Notes: generated from the letters alone by a model not told the origin. A stretch of 64,000 nt of DNA from Salipiger profundus (GCF_001969385.1 NZ_CP014796.1:2745501-2809500); one strand, 5' to 3'; shown: positions 1 through 8,090, counted from the first letter of the stretch. Numbers and translations are program-made.

Positions 1-1
1 C

Positions 2-172
2 CGGCTGGCCCGGCAGCTGCGCTCGGGTATGGTCGAAATGAACGGCAAGAGCCGCGCCCCCGGTGCGCCGTTCGGCGGCATGAAGCAGTCGGGTAACGGA
101 CGCGAGGCGGGCATCCTCGGTATCCACGACTTCCTCGAGGTCAAGGCCGTGAGCGGCTGGGCGGCCGAGTAA
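2..172 (+). CDS. Aldehyde dehydrogenase, C-terminal fragment (5' end outside window)
   Basis: Only the last 56 codons are present. The frame carries the [17 protein letters not shown] signature found near the C-terminus of NAD(P)-dependent aldehyde dehydrogenases, followed by a short tail and a TAA stop. Family members oxidise an aldehyde to the carboxylic acid with a catalytic Cys and Glu that lie upstream of the window. The exact substrate class cannot be told from this fragment. A 9-bp perfect hairpin follows 8 bases after the stop. Confidence 0.85.
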   Translation, partial: RLARQLRSGMVEMNGKSRAPGAPFGGMKQSGNGREAGILGIHDFLEVKAVSGWAAE

Positions 173-180
173 GCAACGGA

Positions 181-210
181 CGGGCAGGCGGCATTCAGGT
201 TGCCTGCCCG
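181..210 (+). terminator. Stem-loop after the aldehyde dehydrogenase gene
   Basis: CGGGCAGGC at 181-189 pairs perfectly with GCCTGCCCG at 202-210 around a 12-nt loop, eight bases after the stop codon. No T-run follows, so it may be a transcript-stabilising 3' hairpin or a non-canonical terminator. Confidence 0.5.
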
Positions 211-337
211 ATCCCGGCGAGGGCACCGGATCTCGTGCCGGTTCGAGCGTATGGAAGGGGCGCGCCGGATCGACACAGCAGGCTCACAGAGCGCAGAAGC
301 CGCGCTGGCGGTTTCGCCATTCACGCCGGTGACGCGT

Positions 338-389
338 GTCAGCCGGATCATCGAAACGAGCGCGAGGTCGCTCGGACAGAGCGGCTGAC
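338..389. other. Nested inverted repeat in the 173-433 gap
   Basis: GTCAGCCG (338-345) is perfectly complementary to CGGCTGAC (382-389). Nested inside, GAGCG (358-362) pairs with CGCTC (369-373) around a 6-nt loop. The gap between the aldehyde dehydrogenase and the convergent pseudouridine synthase gene shows no convincing ORF. The strand of any transcript is unknown. Confidence 0.35.
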
Positions 390-433
390 CCAGACACGAT
401 TCCGAAGCTGGGGAAGTCTGGCCCGTCCAGCTT

Positions 434-1081
434 TTAGAACGGTGCCTTGGAGCGGAATTTCACCCCGTTGTTGCCGTCGGGGTGCGAGAGCCGCAGCTCT
501 TCGGCGTGCAGCATCATGCGCGGGAAATTTCCGGCGGTTTCGGGGGCGTAAAGCGGATCTCCGAGGATCGGGTGGCCGAGCGCCAGCATGTGCACCCGCA
601 ACTGGTGGCTGCGCCCGGTGAGCGGATGCAGCCGCATCCGGCTCTCCTCGTCCGACGCCTTCAACACCCGGTAGTCAGTGACCGCAGGCTTGCCGGTCTC
701 GTGGCAGACCTTCTGCAATGGGCGATTGGGCCAGTCGACGATGAGCGGCAGATCGACCGTCCCGGTCTTGCCCTCGACCCGGCCGGCGACCCGCGCGATG
801 TAGGTCTTCTTGGTCTTGCGGGCCTCGAACTGCTGGCCGAGATGGCGCTGCGCGTGCGCGGTCAGGCCGAAGACCATCACCCCCGAGGTGTCGCGGTCGA
901 GCCGGTGCACCAGCCGCACGGTCGGAAAGGCCTTCTCCAGCCGTGCGGTCAGGCAATCCGCCAGCTCGGGCCCCTTGCCGGGGACCGACAGCAGGCCGGC
1001 GGGCTTGTCGACCACGAGGATCTCGTGGTCGTGGTGCAGCACGGGAATCTCGCCCTGCGGCGGGGAATAGGTGGTGTCCAT
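434..1081 (-). CDS. RluA-family 23S rRNA/tRNA pseudouridine synthase
   Basis: A 215-residue protein if the internal ATG at 1081 is used. The reading frame stays open upstream, but the first 12 extra residues look unrelated to the family. The RluA catalytic signature HRLDRDTSG lies at residues 59-67, with D62 as the expected nucleophile, and a second family motif (LTGRSHQLRVH) lies in the C-terminal half. Enzymes of this family isomerise uridine to pseudouridine in rRNA or tRNA. There is no S4 domain and the protein is short, as in RluA/TruC-type members. The precise target base cannot be assigned. The gene runs convergently to the aldehyde dehydrogenase and downstream of the thiolase on the same strand. 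Confidence 0.88.
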   Translation of the reverse strand: MDTTYSPPQGEIPVLHHDHEILVVDKPAGLLSVPGKGPELADCLTARLEKAFPTVRLVHRLDRDTSGVMVFGLTAHAQRHLGQQFEARKTKKTYIARVAGRVEGKTGTVDLPLIVDWPNRPLQKVCHETGKPAVTDYRVLKASDEESRMRLHPLTGRSHQLRVHMLALGHPILGDPLYAPETAGNFPRMMLHAEELRLSHPDGNNGVKFRSKAPF

Positions 1082-1141
1082 GCCGCTCCCTGTGGCAAAT
1101 GCCGGCCCGCTCCGCAAGCCGGCACCGAGGCGGGGCAGGGG

Positions 1142-2314
1142 CTACATGCGCTCGATGGCGATGGCCGTGCCCTCGCCGCCACCGATGCAGATCGCCGCGA
1201 CGCCGCGCTTCAGGCCGCGCGTCTCGAGGGCGTTCAGCAGGGTGACGATGATCCGCGCGCCGCTGGCGCCGATCGGGTGGCCGAGTGCGCAGGCGCCGCC
1301 GTTCACGTTCACGATGTCGCGCGGCAGCCCCATCTCGCGCATGAAGGCCATGGGCACCACGGCGAAGGCCTCGTTGACCTCCCAGAGATCGACGTCGGAC
1401 TTCTTCCAGCCGATGCGGTCGAGCAGCTTCTGCGCGGCGGGGATCGGCGCGGTGGGAAAGAGGTTCGGCGCCTGCGCGTGGCTTGCATGGCCGAGCACCC
1501 GGGCGCGGGGCGTGGCACCGCTGCGCTCGACCTCATCGAGCGTCGTCATTACCAGCGCCGCCGCGCCGTCGGAAATCGACGAGGAGTTCGCGGCGGTCAC
1601 CGTCCCGTCCTTGCGGAAGGCGGGCTTGAGGTGGGGGATCTTCTCGGGCCGTGCGCGGGCGGGCTGCTCGTCGCGGGTGATGACCTCTTCGCCGGTGCGG
1701 GCGTGCACCGTGACGGGCGTGATCTCGCGCGCGAAGGCGCCCGAGCGCTCGGCGTCGAGGGCATTGTCGAGCGAGGCGATGGCGTATTGATCCTGCGCGT
1801 CGCGGGTGAACTGGAAGGCCTCGGCGCAATCCTCGGCGAAGGTGCCCATCAGCCGCCCCTTGTCGTAGGCATCTTCGAGCCCGTCCAGGAACATGTGGTC
1901 GATCACCTGCTTGTGGCCGATCCGGGCGCCGTCTCGCATCGCGGGCAGCAGGTAGGGCGCATTGGTCATGCTCTCCATGCCACCGGCGATGATCGTTCCG
2001 GCATGACCGAGTGCCAGCTGGTCGAACGCCATCATCGCGGCTTTCATCCCCGAGCCGCACATCTTGTTGAGGGTCGTTGCCGGGACCGCCTCGCCGAGGC
2101 CGGCGGCGAAGCCCGCCTGCCGCGCCGGCGCCTGGCCCTGGCCCGCCGGCAGGACGCAGCCCATCAGAAGCTCGTCGACCACGGGGTCACCGGCCTCGGT
2201 CCGCGCCGCGCGGATCGCCGCCCCGCCGAGGTCGGCGGCGGTCAGGTCCGAGAACATCCCCTGAAAGCCCCCCATGGCGCTGCGGGCGGCGCCGGTGATC
2301 ACCACATCGGTCAT
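1142..2314 (-). CDS. Acetyl-CoA C-acyltransferase (thiolase)
   Basis: A 390-residue thiolase of normal length. It has the full catalytic set: nucleophile C86 in LNKMCGSGMK, H346 in GHPIGASG and C376 in the C-terminal CIGGGEGTA motif. Thiolases condense or cleave acyl-CoA and acetyl-CoA. Depending on specificity it works in beta-oxidation or in acetoacetyl-CoA synthesis and breakdown. It could serve the PHB cycle encoded at 24-30 kb, but the 22-kb distance makes this only an inference. The start at 2314 begins MTDVVITGAARSAMGG, the usual N-terminus. A palindromic ATATGAATA-type AT-rich stretch lies just upstream and may hold the promoter. Confidence 0.93.
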   Translation of the reverse strand: MTDVVITGAARSAMGGFQGMFSDLTAADLGGAAIRAARTEAGDPVVDELLMGCVLPAGQGQAPARQAGFAAGLGEAVPATTLNKMCGSGMKAAMMAFDQLALGHAGTIIAGGMESMTNAPYLLPAMRDGARIGHKQVIDHMFLDGLEDAYDKGRLMGTFAEDCAEAFQFTRDAQDQYAIASLDNALDAERSGAFAREITPVTVHARTGEEVITRDEQPARARPEKIPHLKPAFRKDGTVTAANSSSISDGAAALVMTTLDEVERSGATPRARVLGHASHAQAPNLFPTAPIPAAQKLLDRIGWKKSDVDLWEVNEAFAVVPMAFMREMGLPRDIVNVNGGACALGHPIGASGARIIVTLLNALETRGLKRGVAAICIGGGEGTAIAIERM

Positions 2315-2406
2315 GCTGTCTCCTCCATCTCTCTTGCATATGAATACAAAAAGGTAAGGAATGTCGTCTAGCCTCTGTGGCGCAGGGTTATATCGGGGCC
2401 TGAAAG

Positions 2407-2745
2407 ATGCAGCTCACCGTGACGGAAGCGGGCGACACGCAGATTCTCCGCGTGGAGGAGGCGCGGATCGATTCCGCAGTCGCCATCCAGTTCAAGGACG
2501 CCGTTCGCGCGCGGGTCTCGCCACGGGCGCGGCGGGTCGTGCTGGACCTCGGGCAGGTCGATTTCATCGACTCGAGCGGGCTTGGCGCTGTCGTCGCCGC
2601 GATGAAGGCGATGGACGACGGGCAGCAGCTCGATCTCGCGGCGCTGCAGCCGACGGTCGACCGGGTGTTCCGGCTGACCCGGATGGACACGATCTTCGTC
2701 ATCCACGAAAGTGTCGAGGCGGCGCGAAACGCCAGCGTCGACTGA
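2407..2745 (+). CDS. STAS-domain anti-sigma factor antagonist
   Basis: A 112-residue single STAS domain. The motif VDFIDSSGLG (51-60) contains the serine (S56 or S57) that is phosphorylated in SpoIIAA/RsbV-type anti-sigma antagonists. These small cytosolic proteins release a sigma factor or other client by binding its anti-sigma kinase when unphosphorylated. The matching HATPase kinase follows 29 bases downstream, so the two form a partner-switching pair. No sigma factor or PP2C phosphatase gene is adjacent, so the client and phosphatase must be elsewhere or the pair controls something other than a sigma factor. Confidence 0.9.
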   Translation: MQLTVTEAGDTQILRVEEARIDSAVAIQFKDAVRARVSPRARRVVLDLGQVDFIDSSGLGAVVAAMKAMDDGQQLDLAALQPTVDRVFRLTRMDTIFVIHESVEAARNASVD

Positions 2746-2774
2746 TCGGCCCATCGGTAACAGGAGCCAGACCG

Positions 2775-3254
2775 ATGCCGGATTGCTCCGATGAGACCGC
2801 GCAGCAGATGCTGGAGCTCTCGCTCGAGAGCTCCCCCAGGGCGGTGCGTCGCGCGCTTCTTCTGGCGATGCGGCCGCTCGAGGATCTCGGTTGGCCCGAC
2901 GAGGCGCAGGGCAGGGTCCAGATCGTCCTGGCCGAGGCGCTCAACAACATCGTCGAACATGCTTATCGAGGGACGGCGGACGGCCAGATCCGGCTGCACA
3001 TGACCGTCACCCCCAAGCTGGCGGAAATGCATCTGGGCGACGATGGGCATCCGATGCCGCACGGCGCGCTCCCGGCACCCCGCAAGATTGACATCGGCGG
3101 CGCTCGTTCGGCGCTGCCCGAGGGCGGGTTCGGTTGGGCCCTCATTCACCGGCTCTGCGCTCAGGTGTGCTATCAAAGGGATCACGGCGCCAACAGGCTC
3201 TCGCTTCGCGTTCGACGAGACCCGCGCCGCCAAGCAGCGGATGACACTCGCTGA
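2775..3254 (+). CDS. RsbW/SpoIIAB-like HATPase anti-sigma kinase
   Basis: A 159-residue protein starting at the ATG at 2775 behind an AGGAG ribosome-binding site. The frame is open further upstream but that part is not protein-like. It has the GHKL ATPase boxes of anti-sigma kinases: N box with E54 and N57/N58 in LAEALNNIVEHAY, G1 box LGDDGHPMP (88-95) and G2 box PEGGFGWALI (115-124). The expected role is to bind a client factor and phosphorylate the STAS partner encoded just upstream. The C-terminus is Arg-rich. A long intergenic region with a duplicated structured element follows. Confidence 0.87.
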   Translation: MPDCSDETAQQMLELSLESSPRAVRRALLLAMRPLEDLGWPDEAQGRVQIVLAEALNNIVEHAYRGTADGQIRLHMTVTPKLAEMHLGDDGHPMPHGALPAPRKIDIGGARSALPEGGFGWALIHRLCAQVCYQRDHGANRLSLRVRRDPRRQAADDTR

Positions 3255-3318
3255 GGCAATCACCCCGAAACCGCCGCAATGCCATCCCAATCCGGCCCGA
3301 TTGCCGGGACATAAAGAC

Positions 3319-3395
3319 AGGGTAGCTGCATATGGCTTCCCTCGGCGCCGCGTCGTTTCAGCCCCCACCCAGTGCGTGGCGTCGAGGACTACCTT
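3319..3395 (+). repeat. Structured direct repeat, copy 1
   Basis: This is the first of two near-identical stretches about 223 bases apart. AGGGTAG (3319-3325) can pair with CTACCTT (3389-3395), and CCTCGGCGCC (3340-3349) with GGCGTCGAGG (3378-3387), allowing one G-U pair in each stem. The apical loop carries the C-rich conserved string CAGCCCCCACCCAG. An AT-containing ACATAAAG block just upstream is promoter-like. The strand is assigned from the direction of the flanking genes and that upstream block, so it is tentative. No recognised RNA family was identified. Confidence 0.6.
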
Positions 3396-3541
3396 CCCCC
3401 CTGACATCTCGAGACTGCCGCCAAGCCGCCAGATCCGGGCCATGCTCCGCCCGCAGCCGCCCGGTCGGTAGAAAGCGGCCATTGCGCCATGGCATTTCCC
3501 TGACCGGATCACATTTCCGCCCGAAATCGCTGCGATACAGA

Positions 3542-3620
3542 GAGGGTAGCTGCTAAAGGCTTCCCTCGGCGCTGCGTCGTTTCAGCCCCCACCCAGTGCG
3601 TGGCGCCGAGGTCTACTCTC
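3542..3620 (+). repeat. Structured direct repeat, copy 2
   Basis: Second copy of the element. GAGGGTAG (3542-3549) pairs with CTACTCTC (3613-3620), and CCTCGGCGC (3564-3572) with GCGCCGAGG (3603-3611). The differences from copy 1 fall in the stems and keep pairing, for example G-U in one copy becomes G-C in the other, while the loop is unchanged. The element starts right after GATACAGA, matching the position of ACATAAAG before copy 1. A weak CGCC/GGCG hairpin followed by TTTTCTT lies at about 3643-3665 and could end a transcript. Confidence 0.6.
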
Positions 3621-3789
3621 CCCGCATCAGTGAATTATTCGAGCGCCCACTCGGCGTTTTCTTCCGGAATGCGACTGGGAGCGTGAGGCCGCCCAATCCC
3701 CGGAATTTCCACGCTTGTGCCCCATTCCAGCCCCGCGGCGTCGCGAAGCTCATTCCTGAACAGAGTGTAAACTTCAGGGAGAGCAAGGC

Positions 3790-4368
3790 ATGTACAGTCC
3801 CGTCGCAGCCATGGAATCTTATATTTCCAATGCAGTCACCCTGAACGGGCGGGCGACCCGCTCGGAATACTGGTGGCCGGCGCTGGTCGTGGGCTCGGCC
3901 ACCATCGCTGCAGGACTCGCCGACGCCATGACGGTGATGCGCGCGATGGAAGACGCGGCGCTGCCGCCGCTGGGGATCACCGCCTACTGGTCGCCCATCC
4001 TGTCGCTGGTGACCTTCGTGCCCAACTTCACCGCCGCGATCCGACGGCTGCACGACAGCGGCCGCTCCGGGGGCTGGACGCTGGTGACGCTGGTGCCCTT
4101 CCTCGGGGTCCTCGTCTACCTCGTGCTGCTGCTCATGCCCTCTGAGCGGCACGAGAACGCATGGGGCAGCCCGCGCGATCCCGGCGTCGCGCCCCCGCGG
4201 CCGCGTTCGGCAAGGCCGGCCGCCGAGGCGCAGGCGCGTCGCCCACTGGATGCCTACGCGGTGTTGCTTCAGGCTGCCGCGGAGCCATCACCGGAGGAAA
4301 TCGCGCGGCGCAGGCAGGAGGTGCACGAGTACTTCATGCGCAACGTCTCGCGTCGCGCGACCACCTGA
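3790..4368 (+). CDS. DUF805 family membrane protein
   Basis: A 192-residue protein with a good ribosome-binding site seven bases before the ATG. The N-terminal part has the DUF805 pattern: NGRATRSEYWWP (about 21-32), hydrophobic segments around 33-50 and 70-85, an R-R-L-H-D-S-G-R-S-G-GW turn near 90-100, then another membrane segment rich in V/L ending in LLLMPSE. The last 60 residues are soluble, Pro/Arg/Ala-rich and not part of the domain. DUF805 proteins are inner-membrane proteins of unknown biochemical role. The gene stands alone between the repeat region and the convergent gshA. Confidence 0.85.
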   Translation: MYSPVAAMESYISNAVTLNGRATRSEYWWPALVVGSATIAAGLADAMTVMRAMEDAALPPLGITAYWSPILSLVTFVPNFTAAIRRLHDSGRSGGWTLVTLVPFLGVLVYLVLLLMPSERHENAWGSPRDPGVAPPRPRSARPAAEAQARRPLDAYAVLLQAAAEPSPEEIARRRQEVHEYFMRNVSRRATT

Positions 4369-4379
4369 GCCAGCGAGGT

Positions 4380-4396
4380 CCGGGCGCGGTGCCCGG
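4380..4396. terminator. Convergent stem between DUF805 gene and gshA
   Basis: CCGGGC (4380-4385) pairs with GCCCGG (4391-4396) in the 44-bp gap between two convergent stops. No T-run is present, so termination by this short stem is only suggested by position. Confidence 0.3.
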
Positions 4397-4412
4397 CCCG
4401 GTCGATTGCTCG

Positions 4413-5783
4413 TCAGTAGCTGTATTCGGAATAGATGCGGCTCAGGTCGCCGTTCCAGTCGCCCCGGTAATGGTCCAGCAGCTCGTCGGCCAGAACCTTG
4501 CCGCTCTCCACGCTCTCCTTGAGCGCGTTGAGGAAATGCGTCTCGTCCGGCAGCAGCCCGCCTGCGCCGGTGCAGCCGCGCGCCTTGAGACCGGCCTCGG
4601 CGATATCGAGGGTCTGCCTGGCAAGCTCGTGCATGTGGATCCCCTCGACACGGGCGTCGAGCGCCTGATCGGCGGCAGCGACGCGCAGCGCCTCGCGGGT
4701 GGGGGCGTCCCAGTCCTTTACCAGATCCCAGGCCGCGTCGAGCGCGCCCTGGTCGTAGGTCAGCCCGACCCAGAAGGCGGGCAGGGCGCAGAGCCGGCGC
4801 CACGGGCCGCCGTCGGCGCCGCGCATCTCGATGAACTTCTTGAGCCGTGCCTCGGGGAAGATGGTGGTCAGGTGGTCGGCCCAGTCCGACAGCGTCGGAA
4901 CCTCGCCGGGCAGTGCCGGAAGCTCGCCCTTGAGGAAATCGCGGAAGGATTGTCCGAGCGCATCGACGTAGGTGCCGTCGCGGTAGACGAAATACATCGG
5001 CACATCGAGCGCGTAGTCGACGTAGCGCTCGAAGCCGAAGCCGTCCTCGAAGACGAAGGGCAGCATCCCCGTGCGATCCGAGTCGAGGTGCCGCCAGACG
5101 TAGGAACGGTAGCTCTTCATGCCGTTCGGCTGGCCCTCGAAGAACGGCGAGTTGGCAAACAGGGCGGTGGCGACCGGCTGCAGGGCCAGCGCGACGCGCA
5201 TCTTCTTGACCATGTCGGCCTCTGAGCCGAAGTCGAGGTTCACCTGAACCGTGCAGGTGCGACGCATCATGGTGGTGCCGGTGGTGCCGACGCGCCCCAT
5301 GTAGGCGTCCATGAGCTTGTAACGGCCCTTGGGCATCAGCGGCATCTCGTCGTGCATCCATTCCGGTGCCGCGCCGAGCCCGATGAAACCGACGCCGATC
5401 TCGTCGGCGATGTCCTTCACCTCGCGCAGGTGTTCGTTCACCTCGTCGCAGGTCTGGTGGATGGTCTCGAGCGGGGCGCCCGACAGCTCCAGCGCGCCGC
5501 CCGGTTCGAGCGAGACGTTGGCGCCGTCCTTTTCCAGACCGATGATGTGGCCGCCCTCGGACACCGGGGCCCAGCCGTAGCGGTCACGCAGCCCTTCGAG
5601 TACCGCGCGGATCGAGCGCGGGCCATCGTAGGGAAGCGGTTCATGGGTGTCGGTCAGGTAGCCGAATTTCTCGTGCTCGGTGCCGATGCGCCAGTCGTCC
5701 TTGGCCTTGCATCCGGCTTCGAGGTATTCCGCGAGTTGCGCTTGGCTCTCGATCGGCCCGCCGCCGGATTGAGGAATGGACAT
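4413..5783 (-). CDS. gshA: Glutamate--cysteine ligase (plant/alphaproteobacterial type)
   Basis: A 456-residue cytosolic enzyme of the GCS2-type family, with the typical N-terminal active-site region WRIGTEHEKFGY (31-42) and a length normal for alphaproteobacterial and plant enzymes. It ligates L-glutamate and L-cysteine using ATP to give gamma-glutamylcysteine, the first step of glutathione synthesis. It is the last gene of a minus-strand run with rsmE and a small membrane protein gene, separated from the latter by 67 bases. The second enzyme, gshB, is not in the window. Confidence 0.92.
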   Translation of the reverse strand: MSIPQSGGGPIESQAQLAEYLEAGCKAKDDWRIGTEHEKFGYLTDTHEPLPYDGPRSIRAVLEGLRDRYGWAPVSEGGHIIGLEKDGANVSLEPGGALELSGAPLETIHQTCDEVNEHLREVKDIADEIGVGFIGLGAAPEWMHDEMPLMPKGRYKLMDAYMGRVGTTGTTMMRRTCTVQVNLDFGSEADMVKKMRVALALQPVATALFANSPFFEGQPNGMKSYRSYVWRHLDSDRTGMLPFVFEDGFGFERYVDYALDVPMYFVYRDGTYVDALGQSFRDFLKGELPALPGEVPTLSDWADHLTTIFPEARLKKFIEMRGADGGPWRRLCALPAFWVGLTYDQGALDAAWDLVKDWDAPTREALRVAAADQALDARVEGIHMHELARQTLDIAEAGLKARGCTGAGGLLPDETHFLNALKESVESGKVLADELLDHYRGDWNGDLSRIYSEYSY

Positions 5784-5850
5784 GAGGGCGCTCCGATTGT
5801 CTTGGCCGTATCGCGTTGAAGGTCAGGGATGGGCGGAATGCGCATCCTTG

Positions 5851-6375
5851 TCAATGCAGACGGAGGTGTGTGGATTTGCACGAAGGCGCCTCCCAGATGG
5901 TCACCGGGCGGGTGCCGTCGCGGCGCATCTCAGAGAGCATCCGCTCGGTGTGCAGACCGGGCAGTGTGGCGAAGGCATCGAAGAGCGCATCTGCACCCTC
6001 GGCGGTGAGCGGGATGGCAAGCGGCGGCTGGCCGGGCTGGCGCAGCAGCCAGTGCGGCGGTTTCGCGGAGGGGTCGAGAACGAGGGCCGACAGGGCCTCG
6101 AGGTCGGCGGCCCCGCCGGTCAGCGGGCCGAAGTAGGTGATCCGCCCCTCGACGATCTGAACCACGCCGGGCCCGCCCGCGCCGATGCGGAACCGGCCGC
6201 GCTGGATGCCGGCGATGACCAGCAGCAGGCCCACGGCGATGACCCCGTAGCCGATCCAGTGCAGCAGCCCGCCGCCGGTGAAGAAACCCCAGTAGACCCC
6301 CAGCGCGAGCACCGCGAGGCCGATCAGCGCCTCTCGCCATTGTGATAGCGCGGCCCGCGCCCCGGGCCGGATCAT
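5851..6375 (-). CDS. Conserved membrane protein downstream of rsmE
   Basis: A 174-residue protein. Residues about 15-60 form two hydrophobic helices (LIGLAVLALGVYWGFF and the following IGYGVIAVGLLLVIAGI). The remaining roughly 110 residues form a soluble domain of unknown function. Its ATG overlaps the TGA of rsmE by four bases (ATGA), so the two are translationally coupled. I recognise no catalytic motif. The position between rsmE and gshA suggests a conserved housekeeping neighbour rather than accessory DNA. Confidence 0.8.
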   Translation of the reverse strand: MIRPGARAALSQWREALIGLAVLALGVYWGFFTGGGLLHWIGYGVIAVGLLLVIAGIQRGRFRIGAGGPGVVQIVEGRITYFGPLTGGAADLEALSALVLDPSAKPPHWLLRQPGQPPLAIPLTAEGADALFDAFATLPGLHTERMLSEMRRDGTRPVTIWEAPSCKSTHLRLH

Positions 6376-7094
6376 GCCCAGTCTCCGTTCTCGGCCTGCC
6401 AGAGCGTCAGCGCCGCGACCGCCGCCGTGTCGGCGCGCAGGATGCGGGGGCCGAGCGCGATGACGCGGGTCTGCGCCATGTCGCCCAGCCGGGCGCGCTC
6501 GGCATCGGAAAAGCCGCCCTCGGGGCCCACCAGCACGGCTGCCGGGGCAGGGGGGCCGGCAAGCGTCGCGGCGCGGCTGCCGGCCTCGGCCTCGTCGCAG
6601 AACAGCAGGCCCCGGTCGCCGGGCCAGTCGTCGATCAGCCTGTCGAGCCGGTGAAGCTCGGTGACCTCGGGCACGAAGAGCGCGCCGCATTGCTCCGCAG
6701 CCTCGAGCGCATGGGCCTGAAGCCGGTCCTGCCGGATCCGCTCGGAATTGGTGAACCGGGTCTGGACCGGAACGATGCGCCGCACCCCGAGCTCGACGGC
6801 CTTCTCGACGATGAAGTCGGTGCGCGCCTTCTTGATCGGCGCGAACAGCAGCCAGAGGTCGGGCGGCATCGCCTGCGGGCGCGTCTGCGCCTCGCATGTG
6901 GCCGTGCCGGCCTTCTTTCCCGCCTCGGTGATCTCGGCCAGCCATTCGCCGTCGGACCCGTTGAACAGGAGAACGCGGCCTCCGGCAGACATCCGCATCA
7001 CGGAAAAGAGATAGTGGGCCTGATCCCGTGTCAGAGGGACCGGTTGTCCCGCCCCAAGCGGGTGCTCTACAAACAGGCGAACCTTCGCAGTCAT
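6372..7094 (-). CDS. rsmE: 16S rRNA (uracil1498-N3)-methyltransferase
   Basis: A 240-residue SPOUT methyltransferase. The start at 7094 gives MTAKVRLFVEHPLG, the expected N-terminus. An earlier in-frame start would add only four residues. The C-terminal knot motifs are present: LVGPEGGFSDAE (about 188-199) and LGPRILRADTAA (about 214-225), which bind S-adenosylmethionine. The N-terminal part is a PUA-like RNA-binding domain. It methylates U1498 of 16S rRNA. It is divergent from ubiA with only 12 bases between the two start codons, so the promoters must overlap the opposite coding regions or be shared. Confidence 0.92.
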   Translation of the reverse strand: MTAKVRLFVEHPLGAGQPVPLTRDQAHYLFSVMRMSAGGRVLLFNGSDGEWLAEITEAGKKAGTATCEAQTRPQAMPPDLWLLFAPIKKARTDFIVEKAVELGVRRIVPVQTRFTNSERIRQDRLQAHALEAAEQCGALFVPEVTELHRLDRLIDDWPGDRGLLFCDEAEAGSRAATLAGPPAPAAVLVGPEGGFSDAERARLGDMAQTRVIALGPRILRADTAAVAALTLWQAENGDWA

Positions 7095-7106
7095 GAGGCG
7101 CACCAT

Positions 7107-8090
7107 ATGAGCCAGCCCGGAACAACGCCAGAGGCAGAGACGACTGAAACCGCCGGACGGGTGTCGGACGCGGTCCGCGGCAACTGGGTCGATCATTATG
7201 CGCCCGCTTGGACGCGGCCCTACCTGCGGCTCAGCCGTGCCGATCGACCGATCGGGACATGGCTGCTGCTGCTGCCGTGCTGGTGGGGGCTGCTGCTGTC
7301 GATGGTCCACGATGGCCGCGCGGGCTGGTTCGACCTCTGGATCTTCGCCGGCTGCGGCATCGGCGCGTTCCTGATGCGCGGTGCGGGCTGCACCTGGAAC
7401 GACATCACCGACCGCCACATCGACGGCTCGGTGGCGCGCACCGCCTCGCGGCCGATTCCCTCGGGGCAGGTGAGCGCGAAGCAGGCGCTGGGCTGGGCGG
7501 TGATCCAGTCGCTGACAGCCTTCCTGATCCTCGTGACCTTCCCGCCGATGGCCATCGCGCTGGGCGTGCTGGCGCTGGCGCCGGTGGCGATCTACCCGTT
7601 TGCCAAGCGCTTCACCTGGTGGCCGCAGATCTTCCTCGGCATCGCCTTCAACTGGGGCGCGTTGCTTGCGTGGACGGCGCATTCCGGCACGCTCGGCTGG
7701 CCGGCGGTGCTACTCTACCTCGCGGGGATGGCGTGGACGCTGTTCTACGACACGATCTACGCCCATCAGGACAAGGAGGACGACGCGCTCATCGGGGTGA
7801 AATCCACCGCCCGGCTCTTCGGCGACAGCGCGACGCCGAAATGGCTCGCGGGCTTCCTCGTGGCCTGCGTGTCGCTCATCGGGCTCGCCATCGTGACGGC
7901 CGTCCCGCGCGGAGAGATCCTGCAACTGGTGATCCTCATCGGCGGCCCCTGGGCGATGGGCTGGCACATGCTCTGGCAGATGCGCCGGCTCGACGTGAAC
8001 GACCATGACCGCCTGCTGATGCTGTTCCGGTCCAACCGCGACGCCGGGCTGCTGCCCGTGCTGTTTTTCGCCGCCGCGCTGCTCGCCTGA
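7107..8090 (+). CDS. ubiA: 4-hydroxybenzoate polyprenyltransferase
   Basis: A 327-residue integral membrane prenyltransferase with about eight hydrophobic segments. The first Asp-rich motif NDITDRHID is at 98-106 and the second, YDTIYAHQDKEDD, begins near residue 213. Both bind Mg2+-diphosphate of the polyprenyl donor. It attaches the polyprenyl chain to 4-hydroxybenzoate in ubiquinone synthesis. The start at 7107 was chosen because upstream codons overlap rsmE on the other strand and add non-conserved sequence. The N-terminal 30 residues are polar and extended. Confidence 0.93.
   Translation: MSQPGTTPEAETTETAGRVSDAVRGNWVDHYAPAWTRPYLRLSRADRPIGTWLLLLPCWWGLLLSMVHDGRAGWFDLWIFAGCGIGAFLMRGAGCTWNDITDRHIDGSVARTASRPIPSGQVSAKQALGWAVIQSLTAFLILVTFPPMAIALGVLALAPVAIYPFAKRFTWWPQIFLGIAFNWGALLAWTAHSGTLGWPAVLLYLAGMAWTLFYDTIYAHQDKEDDALIGVKSTARLFGDSATPKWLAGFLVACVSLIGLAIVTAVPRGEILQLVILIGGPWAMGWHMLWQMRRLDVNDHDRLLMLFRSNRDAGLLPVLFFAAALLA

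Larger units (their letters stand above)
3255..3789. other. 535-bp intergenic region holding the duplicated element
   Basis: No ORF here looks like a protein. The region is dominated by the two hairpin repeats described separately and their related upstream flanks. The last part, 3740-3789, carries the ribosome-binding site GGGAGAGCAAGG of the DUF805 gene. Confidence 0.6.

Noticed and set aside
482..2371. Plus-strand open frame of more than 600 codons over rluA and the thiolase
   Set aside because: Mirror frame of GC-rich genes: Arg/Gly/His-rich translation without motifs, while the minus strand has clear family signatures.
3319..3620. Reading the duplicated element as a CRISPR or transposon end
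   Set aside because: Only two copies, in direct orientation, with unrelated spacer between and no target-site duplication.
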